Shown: piece by piece, positions 39,526 to 46,452 of the stretch
Numbering within the stretch: position 1 is the first letter of the stretch
Layout of the letters: each line of letters starts with the position of its first letter
Assembly (NCBI RefSeq): GCF_024266585.1
Contig: NZ_CP100647.1
Location: 973,001-1,037,000 of the forward strand
Source of the DNA: Xanthomonas sacchari
Lineage (GTDB): Bacteria; Pseudomonadota; Gammaproteobacteria; Xanthomonadales; Xanthomonadaceae
DNA length: 64,000 nt
Direction of reading: 5' to 3'
The notes under the pieces: model-generated
Told to the model about the DNA's origin: nothing
Seen by the model: only the letters and a program-made list of their open reading frames with translations
The model's database searches: none
Translations under genes and position numbers: made by a program

Positions 39526-40131
39526 ATGATGCCCGATCGTGCCGAGCCCGCCGCTTCCGCCGAGGATCTGCCGCCGCCGTCGGCCACACGCGCTGATCCG
39601 CCATCGTCCGTCTCCGCCGATCCGCGCATGGAGCAGCTGCGCGAGTTGATGTTCGGCAGCGTGGTGCGCGACTTCGATGCGCGTCTGCAGGAACTGCGGC
39701 ACTACGTGCAGCAGGAGCTGTCCGCACTGGCGCAGCGCAGCGACAGGCAATTGCAGGAGCTGGAGGCCCGGGTACTGGAGCAGGCCGAGCGCATGCAGGC
39801 GCAACTGCACCAGGAGGCCGACAACCGCGCCAACGCGATCGACGATGTACAGGCGCGTTGGCAGCAGGCGTCGCGCACGCAGCGGACCGAGATCAACGCG
39901 GCACTGCAGCGGCATGAGCACGATGCCCAGGCGGCCGATGCCAGGCACCGGGCGGCGCTGGCCGACCAGCGCCAGGCCCAGCACGAGGCGGTCGCCGGCG
40001 TGCGCCAGGCGCTTGCCGACGCGCACGGCGCGCTGCAGGCGCAGAAACTGGCCAGGCACGATCTTGCCGACCTGCTCGCCGAACTGGCGCTGCGCCTGCG
40101 CGATCCGGGGGCGGCGCTCGGCGAAGGCTGA
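39526..40131 (+). CDS. Coiled-coil protein of the GTPase operon
   Basis: 201 residues. After a disordered Pro/Ala-rich N-terminus, residues from ~35 (MEQLRELMFGSVVRDFDARL) to ~185 form an almost continuous alpha-helix with heptad spacing and many Gln/Glu/Arg (QELEARVLEQAERMQAQLHQ). The stretch FGSVVRDFDARLQELR is not low-complexity and may be a specific binding segment. No signal peptide or membrane segment is seen, so it is cytoplasmic. The next gene starts on the base after its stop. It is probably a scaffold, by analogy with coiled-coil partners of small GTPases. Confidence 0.72.
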   Translation: MMPDRAEPAASAEDLPPPSATRADPPSSVSADPRMEQLRELMFGSVVRDFDARLQELRHYVQQELSALAQRSDRQLQELEARVLEQAERMQAQLHQEADNRANAIDDVQARWQQASRTQRTEINAALQRHEHDAQAADARHRAALADQRQAQHEAVAGVRQALADAHGALQAQKLARHDLADLLAELALRLRDPGAALGEG

Positions 40132-41823
40132 GTGCGGCATATGCACGACGATTACCAGCGCCTCCGCGAGCTGTTGCTGCAGCCCGAGTGGGAGCGCTTG
40201 CGGCGCCTGGACACGCGGCTGGCGCAGCTCGCCGACCTGTTGGCCGAGGAACTGGAACGCGATGCGGCTGCGCCGACCGCGCCATCGCGGCTGCGCGAGG
40301 CGCTGTCGGCACTGAGTGGCGAGGCGCTCGACGCGGCGGTGCGGCAACGGCCGCAATCGGTGGTGGCGGCCTTGTATCCGGTGATCGGGGCGACCATCCG
40401 TCGCGCCCTGGTCGAGGCGATGCGCCAGGTCGGCGAGGATCTGGATCGGGCGCTGGGCGCTCCGCTGAGTCCGCGCACCCTGTGGTGGCGCTGGCTGGCC
40501 TTGCGTGGCGGCGTGCCGTATGCGCAGATCGTCCTGCGCCATAGTGCGCACTATCGGGTCGAGCATCTGTTCCTGATCCAGCGCGGCAACGGCCTGTTGC
40601 TCGGCTATCTGGGCGCCGACGGCGCCCGCGCGCTGGATGCCGACGCCGTGGCCGGCATGTTCAGCGCGATCCACCAGTTCGTGCGCGATGCGGTCGCCGG
40701 CGACGACGGCATCGGCTCGGCCACGGTGGGCGAGTATCGTCTGGCGGTCAGCGAGTCGCCGTGGTGCTGGCTGGTCGCGTTCGTGCGCGGCGTGCCGCCA
40801 AGCGGATTCGTCCAGCGCCTGGATGCGATCAGCGAAGTACTGCATCGCCGCCACGGGGCGGCGCTGGGAGATGCGGCACAGGCCGGGCAGGCCGGCGCCG
40901 GCTATCTGCAGTCGGTTTCGCTGGCGACGCTGAACCCCGGGGTCCCGGGCTGGCAGTCGCCGCGCGCCCGGCGCCAGCGCCGCTACGTGTATGCGACGCT
41001 GGCGGCGCTGGTCCTGGCCATCGGCGTGCACGCGGGGCTGGCCGCGCGCTGGTCGGCCCGGGAGCAGCGCGTGCATGACGCGCTGGCCCACTGGCCGGGG
41101 CTGTCGCTTTCCGGCTGGGACGCGTCGCGGCGCGGGCAGGTGCGCATCGCCGGGTTGCTGGATCCGTTCGCCGACGATCCCACCGCGTGGTTGGCGCGTG
41201 TCCACCCGCAGGTGACGGCGCAATGGCGGCTGCAGCCGTTCCTGTCGCTGGAACCATTGCCCTTGCGCCGTCGCATGGCGCGTAGCCTGGGGCTGCCGCT
41301 GGCCATGGTGCATGGCCCGGACGCCGACGGCAGCCTGCGCCTGGTCGGCGAAGTCGGCTTCGCCGATTGGCAGCGGCTGCGCGCGCAGCCCTCGCCGTTG
41401 CCCGGCCTGCGGCTGGAGACCGAGCGGCTGACCTACCCGGGGCGCGAGCGCATCGCGGCACTCATCGCGCAGATGCAGGCCATCCAGATCGCCTTCGAAC
41501 CCGGAACGACGCAGCCGCGCGGCGACATGCAGGCAGCGTTGGGCGCGCTGATCGAGTGCCTGCGCGCGTTGCAGGAGGTGGGAGCCGCGCATGCGATCGG
41601 CTTCCATCTGGCGGCGCGCGGCTTTACCGACGATCCGGGCGGCTATGCGCAGAACCGCGACCTGCGCCGGCGCCGCGCCGAGTGGCTGGCGACGCGCCTG
41701 ATGCACGAACTGCGGCCACCGAACACGCTCGCGCTGGACGAGGACGCGCTCGCCACGCTGCCTCACCGCGGCAGCGCCCGCGCCACCTCTCTCATCGTCA
41801 CTCCCTTTGCGGTATCGCCATGA
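40132..41823 (+). CDS. Membrane protein with longin/roadblock-like cytoplasmic part and OmpA-like periplasmic domain
   Basis: 563 residues from the GTG at 40132, preferred over the ATG at 40141 because GAAGG lies close upstream. Residues about 126-245 (RVEHLFLIQRGNGLLLGYL, ALDADAVAGMFSAIHQFVRD) show the beta-beta-helix pattern of longin/roadblock domains, which bind small GTPases. One membrane segment follows at about 283-306 (YATLAALVLAIGVHAGLAA). A BON-like stretch then leads to a C-terminal OmpA-like domain (441-530: IQIAFEPGTTQPRGD, ARGFTDDPGGYAQNRDLRRR), which in the family binds peptidoglycan. The stop overlaps the GTPase start (ATGA). Confidence 0.72.
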   Translation: MRHMHDDYQRLRELLLQPEWERLRRLDTRLAQLADLLAEELERDAAAPTAPSRLREALSALSGEALDAAVRQRPQSVVAALYPVIGATIRRALVEAMRQVGEDLDRALGAPLSPRTLWWRWLALRGGVPYAQIVLRHSAHYRVEHLFLIQRGNGLLLGYLGADGARALDADAVAGMFSAIHQFVRDAVAGDDGIGSATVGEYRLAVSESPWCWLVAFVRGVPPSGFVQRLDAISEVLHRRHGAALGDAAQAGQAGAGYLQSVSLATLNPGVPGWQSPRARRQRRYVYATLAALVLAIGVHAGLAARWSAREQRVHDALAHWPGLSLSGWDASRRGQVRIAGLLDPFADDPTAWLARVHPQVTAQWRLQPFLSLEPLPLRRRMARSLGLPLAMVHGPDADGSLRLVGEVGFADWQRLRAQPSPLPGLRLETERLTYPGRERIAALIAQMQAIQIAFEPGTTQPRGDMQAALGALIECLRALQEVGAAHAIGFHLAARGFTDDPGGYAQNRDLRRRRAEWLATRLMHELRPPNTLALDEDALATLPHRGSARATSLIVTPFAVSP

Positions 41824-42329
41824 TCTCCATGTCCAGAAAGATCAGCCTGTTGGGCAATTTCGCCGTCGGCAAGACCAGCCTGGTGGCGCGTGCGGTGCGT
41901 AACACCTTCTCGGATCACTACCTGACCACCGTGGGGGTCAAGGTCGACAGCAAGACGCTCGTGCGCTCGTCGGAGCACGAGCTGCGCTTGGTGCTGTGGG
42001 ACATCGCCGGGGCGAGCCTGATCGATCAGCTCCGTGGCCACTACCTGAGCGGTAGCCACGGACTGTTGCTGGTTGCCGATGGCACCCGCGCGCACACGCT
42101 GGCCACGGTGCTGGAACTGCGCGAACAGGCCGAGCGCACGGTGGGCCGGTCGTTGCCGGCCGTGCTGGTGCTCAACAAGTGCGACATGGCCGATCAATGG
42201 GACGTGACGCCGGCGCACGTGCGCCATCTGGCCCAGCAGTTGCCGACCTTCAGCGCCAGCGCCCGTTCCGGCGACGGCGTCGAAGAGGCGTTCGCCGCGC
42301 TCGCCGCGCAACTCGAGCATTCGCCGTGA
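41820..42329 (+). CDS. Ras-like small GTPase
   Basis: 169 residues. P-loop GNFAVGKT (12-19), switch I with TTVGVKVDSK, G3 WDIAGAS (60-), G4 NKCD (120-123) and a G5-like SASARSG near 145: all nucleotide-binding motifs of the Ras/Rab superfamily are present in the right order. The residue after the G3 glycine is Ala instead of the catalytic Gln of Ras, so an activating partner may be required. No lipidation motif is seen. It overlaps both neighbours by 4 nt (ATGA with the OmpA-like gene, GTGA with the kinase-like gene), indicating stoichiometric co-expression. Confidence 0.9.
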   Translation: MISMSRKISLLGNFAVGKTSLVARAVRNTFSDHYLTTVGVKVDSKTLVRSSEHELRLVLWDIAGASLIDQLRGHYLSGSHGLLLVADGTRAHTLATVLELREQAERTVGRSLPAVLVLNKCDMADQWDVTPAHVRHLAQQLPTFSASARSGDGVEEAFAALAAQLEHSP

Positions 42330-43786
42330 AGCGGCGCCGTCGGTCCGCCACGGTGGTGGCGCAGCAGCCGGTCGTGGTGAGCTTCGATGCCAGCGGCGAG
42401 GTCGAGGACATCGTCGGCGACCTGACCCAACTGCTTGGCGATACCGAGCCGGAGGCGGCGACCATCCAGCGCCTGCGCGACCTGCTGGTCGGCTGCGATG
42501 CGTTGCCGGTCACGCTGCCCGGCGTGGAACTGAGCGCCGACCGCTACGTGGATGTGCACATCGTGGAGGAAGGCGATGCGCTGCGGCACATGGTGCTGCT
42601 CGGCAACAGCGACGGCATGCTGGCCTTGCGCGCGTACCAGCAACGCGGCAACGAGGCGGCGCTGGCGCAGGAACGGCAGCTGCGGATGCTGGGACGAACG
42701 CCGCCGCGCGATGCGCGCAGCCAGCGCGCGCTCGAACCGTTCCGCCGCACCGGCAACCTGTTCGCGGGAATCGCCTATGCCATGCGGGCGCCGCTGGCCG
42801 CGCTCTCGGCGCATGCCAAGGTGCTGGCGCGGCAGTTCGACGCGGTGCCGGGCGCATCCGCGTCGGTGGCGGCCATCCAGCAGGCGGCGGTGCAGCTGGA
42901 TGCGTTGTCGCGCAACGCGCTGGTCGGGCTGGGCCGGCTGTCGGCCGACAGCGACGGACGCGGCGCGGTGCGGTTGCCGCAACTGGCGGCGTGGTTGCAG
43001 GACACCTTCGCCCTGCAGGCGCGCGAGGCGGGGGTGCAGTTGCAGCTGCGGGTCAGCCGCGGGCCGGAGGCGGTGCTGGTCGACCCGCTGGCGCTGCGCC
43101 AGATCCTGATCAACCTGTTGGCGCACGCACTCGATGGATTGCGCGGCGAGCGGCTGGCGCTGGATCTCAAGGCGAGCGCACGCTGTCTGGAGATGGAACT
43201 GGTGTGCGAGCCGGACGGCTTTGCCGCCGAGCACTTCGGGCCGCTGGTCACCACCGACGACCTGCTGCTGCATCATGCCGAAGGCAGCCTGGGCCTTGCG
43301 GTGAGCCAGACGTTGTTGCGGCAGCTGCGTGCGCAGGTCGAACTGGTCCGGCGCCAGGACGGCGGTTGCGATCTGTGGTGTCGCATGCCGGTGCGGGCCG
43401 ACCAGGCGCTGGCGCCGTCGCCAAGCCCGCTCGGGGTGACCGGCGATGTGCTGGTGGCATTGCCGCGGGACGCGTTGGCCGAGCGCATCGACGCGATGCT
43501 GGCCGCACGCGGCAGGCGCACGATCGATCTGCAACGGCAGCGCGCCTGCGACGGGCCGCTGGCCCTGGCGATCGCCGCTGCCGGCGACGACGGTGCGTCG
43601 GTGATGGCGCTGCGCGGGCGCCTGGGCATCAGCGCGGAAACGGTCCTGTTGCTGATCGGCGATGCCGCCTGGGGCGACACCGACAGCGGGTTCTGCGTGC
43701 AGCTCGGGGCCGACGCCAGCGATGCCACCCTCGCCGCCGTGCTCGACGACCTGCTCGCCGCCGAGATGCTGGACCAGCGCGCATGA
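42326..43786 (+). CDS. Histidine-kinase-like protein without phosphoacceptor His (pseudokinase)
   Basis: 486 residues from the GTG at 42326. The first ~120 residues look PAS-like (VVVSFDASGEVEDIVGDLTQ, YVDVHIVEEG). The dimerisation helix keeps the family shape, but the H-box reads AYAMRAPL (150-157), with Tyr151 where SHELRTPL has His. The ATPase-like domain follows: VDPLALRQILINLLAHALDG with His267 in place of the conserved N-box Asn, no clear DxGxG, and a residual GSLGLAVSQ. A receiver-like fold without a clear Asp pocket ends the protein. It may sense or scaffold rather than phosphorylate. It overlaps the GTPase (GTGA) and LysR (ATGA) genes. Confidence 0.78.
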   Translation: MKRRRRSATVVAQQPVVVSFDASGEVEDIVGDLTQLLGDTEPEAATIQRLRDLLVGCDALPVTLPGVELSADRYVDVHIVEEGDALRHMVLLGNSDGMLALRAYQQRGNEAALAQERQLRMLGRTPPRDARSQRALEPFRRTGNLFAGIAYAMRAPLAALSAHAKVLARQFDAVPGASASVAAIQQAAVQLDALSRNALVGLGRLSADSDGRGAVRLPQLAAWLQDTFALQAREAGVQLQLRVSRGPEAVLVDPLALRQILINLLAHALDGLRGERLALDLKASARCLEMELVCEPDGFAAEHFGPLVTTDDLLLHHAEGSLGLAVSQTLLRQLRAQVELVRRQDGGCDLWCRMPVRADQALAPSPSPLGVTGDVLVALPRDALAERIDAMLAARGRRTIDLQRQRACDGPLALAIAAAGDDGASVMALRGRLGISAETVLLLIGDAAWGDTDSGFCVQLGADASDATLAAVLDDLLAAEMLDQRA

Positions 43787-44664
43787 TCGAGATCGCCGAC
43801 CTGCGCGCGCTGGTGGCGGTGGTGGAAACGGCCAGTTTCACCGAAGCCGCGCGGCGCCTGCAGACCGCCAAGTCGGTGGTCAGCCGGCGCATCAGCGAGA
43901 TCGAGCGCAAGCTCGGCGCGCCGTTGCTGGACCGCAGTGCGCGCAGCGTCCGCGCCACCGAGGTCGGTGCGGTGTACTACGCCAAGTGCGTGCGCTTGCT
44001 GGAGGCGTTCACCGCGGCCAACGAGTTCGTCGCCAACACGCAGGGCCAGGTCAATGGCCGTTTGCGCCTGGCCGTGCCGCGGACGTTCGACGAGCGCCGG
44101 GTCGGCGTGTTGCTGAGTCGCTTTGCCCTGGCGTATCCGGATGTGCTGCTGCATGTGGAGTACGAGACGCCGTCCGGCAACGAGGCGCATTTCGATGTGG
44201 CCTTGCGCCTGGGCGAACTGGAAGATTCGAGCCTGGTCGCGCGCCAGATCGCACAGGTCGGTTACGCGCTGTACGCAAGCCCGGAGTACCTGCAGCAACG
44301 CGGCGTGCCGACGCAGCCGCAGGAGCTGGAGGCGCACGACGCACTGATCGAAGGCGGCGACGCGCGTGCCTGGCGCTACCTTGCCGATGGCAAGTGGCAT
44401 GCGTTTCGCGTCAACGAACGCATGCGCAGCGATTCGCTGCGGCACCTGCTGGCCGCGGCCGAGTCCGGCCTCGGCATCGTCGCCGCGCCGCGCTTCCTTG
44501 TCGCCGATGCGGTGGCCGCGCAGCGCTTGCGCCAGGTCCTGGACGACACGGCGCTGCCGGCCTTCGCGCTGTCTGCGGTGTATCCGGGCAACCGCAGGAA
44601 TTCGCAGAAGATCCAGCGTTTCATCGCGTTCCTGGTCGAGAGCGCTCCGCAGCTTTACGCGTGA
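43783..44664 (+). CDS. LysR-family transcriptional regulator
   Basis: 293 residues, a normal LTTR. The N-terminal winged HTH is IADLRALVAVVETASFTEAA with RRLQTAKSVVSRRISEIERK; the C-terminal effector domain includes GRLRLAVPRTFDERRVGVLL and GLGIVAAPRFL. The ATG overlaps the stop of the pseudokinase gene (ATGA), so it is translated as the last member of the GTPase operon instead of being divergent, which is unusual for LTTRs. It may autoregulate the operon through the palindromes near 38707. Confidence 0.88.
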   Translation: MIEIADLRALVAVVETASFTEAARRLQTAKSVVSRRISEIERKLGAPLLDRSARSVRATEVGAVYYAKCVRLLEAFTAANEFVANTQGQVNGRLRLAVPRTFDERRVGVLLSRFALAYPDVLLHVEYETPSGNEAHFDVALRLGELEDSSLVARQIAQVGYALYASPEYLQQRGVPTQPQELEAHDALIEGGDARAWRYLADGKWHAFRVNERMRSDSLRHLLAAAESGLGIVAAPRFLVADAVAAQRLRQVLDDTALPAFALSAVYPGNRRNSQKIQRFIAFLVESAPQLYA

Positions 44665-44786
44665 CCGGTTGTGGGTGCGCGAACGCTAGGTTGTCGCCGA
44701 AGCCGTGGCTGTGGATGGTCTCGGCGCGGATGCTGCGTGTCATCCCGTCCGCCGCTGCGGCGGACCGATGGCGCAAGGAGGAAACG

Positions 44787-44975
44787 ATGGACGCGAGTGG
44801 CGATCGCCTGGATCCGACGTCGCATGCAGCGCGGGCCGAACATGTGGTTGCGACGGCCTACGGGCGGATCACCCTGGTGGTGGAAAGCCACGGCGCGGCG
44901 ATGGCGAAAGCCCTGGCAGTGCTGTCCGGTGCGGCCATCGAACAGGTGCTGCAGACCTATTTTCCCGAGGTATAG
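44787..44975 (+). CDS. Small protein of unknown function (62 aa)
   Basis: A 62-residue frame starting MDASGDRLDPTSHAARAEHV and ending QVLQTYFPEV. The support is an ideal Shine-Dalgarno sequence AAGGAGG at 44775-44781, five bases before the ATG, which is stronger than that of most genes in the window. The second half (GRITLVVESHGAAMAKALAV) is mildly hydrophobic but not a clear membrane segment. It lies 122 bp after the LysR gene, so it may be part of that transcript. No relative is recognised. Confidence 0.5.
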   Translation: MDASGDRLDPTSHAARAEHVVATAYGRITLVVESHGAAMAKALAVLSGAAIEQVLQTYFPEV

Positions 44976-45287
44976 CGGTGCGACCGAGCGCACGTGCGCG
45001 GCGCGGCGGCGTGCGCGCAGCGGCAACCATTGGTTGCTGTTCTGGCGGTTTGCGCACGTCCTTGCCGGGGCGACCCTAGATCGCAGGCGACTGCCGCCGG
45101 TGGCGCGGGACGCGCCGCAGGACGGCAGCGTGGAGACGCAGGATGCAGCCCACTGCCATCGTCGGCGAAGGAGTGCCGGCGATGGCAACGCCATGGAGTC
45201 CGCACGCGTGCCGAGGCCGGGATCGCGCAATCGCCGTCCGCCTCGCGTCGCGCGATTCGACATGACACCTTCATCTGGGAAACGGCA

Positions 45288-45989
45288 ATGTTCAGGAGAC
45301 TCCTCGCCGAAGCGGTCGGCACGTTCTGGCTGGTAATGGGCGGCTGCGGTGCGGCGATACTGGCTGGCGGCAGCATCGGCAACGTCGGCGTTGCGCTGGC
45401 ATTCGGCTTCAGCGTGCTCACGGGGCTCTATGCGCTTGGGCATCTGTCCGGGGGCCATTTCAATCCGGCGGTGAGCCTGGGGCTGTGGGCGGGCGGGCGC
45501 TTCCCATTGCGACGGGTGCCGGCCTACGTGCTGGCGCAACTGGTCGGCGGCGTCCTGGCCGCGGCCTTGCTGTATCTGGTCCACCATGGCTCGGTGGCGG
45601 AAGCGTTCCAGGCCACGTCCCCCGCTGCGTTCGCCAGCAATGGGTATGGCGATCTGTCGCCGGACGGCTATGGCATGGTGCCTGCCTTCGTGCTGGAGAC
45701 GGTGCTCACGGCGGTATTCGTCGGCGTGATCATGGGCGCCACCCGGCCGGGCGCGGTGCCAGCGGCAGCCCCGGTGGCGATCGGGCTGTGCCTTGCGCTG
45801 ATCCATCTTGTCAGCATTCCGGTCACCAATACCTCGGTCAACCCCGCGCGCTCCACCGCCACGGCGCTGTTCGCCGGCGACGGCGCACTGCGGCAACTCT
45901 GGCTGTTCTGGGCGGCGCCGTTGCTCGGCGGCGTGCTCGGCGGCTTGGTCGCGCGCTGTCTGGTGCAGGCGTCGCCCGAGCGGAGGTGA
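45288..45989 (+). CDS. aqpZ: Aquaporin Z
   Basis: 233 residues with six membrane segments. Both NPA boxes are intact: LSGGHFNPAVSLGLW and NTSVNPARSTATALF, and the selectivity-filter region around VNPARS fits water-selective AqpZ, as does the N-terminus RLLAEAVGTFWLVMGGCGAA. It conducts water through the inner membrane. It is a stand-alone gene, 312 bp from the small upstream frame. Confidence 0.94.
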   Translation: MFRRLLAEAVGTFWLVMGGCGAAILAGGSIGNVGVALAFGFSVLTGLYALGHLSGGHFNPAVSLGLWAGGRFPLRRVPAYVLAQLVGGVLAAALLYLVHHGSVAEAFQATSPAAFASNGYGDLSPDGYGMVPAFVLETVLTAVFVGVIMGATRPGAVPAAAPVAIGLCLALIHLVSIPVTNTSVNPARSTATALFAGDGALRQLWLFWAAPLLGGVLGGLVARCLVQASPERR

Positions 45990-46452
45990 CGGCGCGCGCG
46001 TGATCCAGGCAGGGCGGCGTTGCATTGCGCTGCAGGCGCGATGCGATGCGTTGACCGTCCGCCGCGTCGAACCGATGACGCGAGCCGCCACGTTCGTTCT
46101 CCGAAATGCGTGGGCTCGCGCCAGGCCGGGTGCTGTTGCCGAGCGCAGCACCCGTTGTCCGATCCAGGGCGCGGGATGGTTAACACGAAACATGGTTGGG
46201 TCGCGTTGCGCGATCGAGAACGTGTGGTTGCGCAAATGCGGACGTCGCTGCCTCCGATAGGCGAAAGAATCACCACACGCCAGCCGTCGCCGATGTGCGC
46301 TGCGGCATCGCAGCGGCATGCGAGCGTTGGCCGATCTTCATGCGGCAGGAAATCTGCTTGCGTCGGCCTAGGGGCGAGCGTCTTTTTCTTTTTCTGTGAC
46401 GTCACCTGTCGCGCAGCGCGCGGCGGGCAGCGGTTTGCGAGGCAGGGACGAC
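45990..46452. other. Intergenic region before the outer-membrane protein gene
   Basis: 463 bp without a credible gene. A pyrimidine tract CTTTTTCTTTTTCTGTG near 46382-46398 and the palindrome TGACGTCA at 46397-46404 lie within 75 bp of the start of the next gene, where a promoter would be expected. No clear -35/-10 pair was found. Confidence 0.5.
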
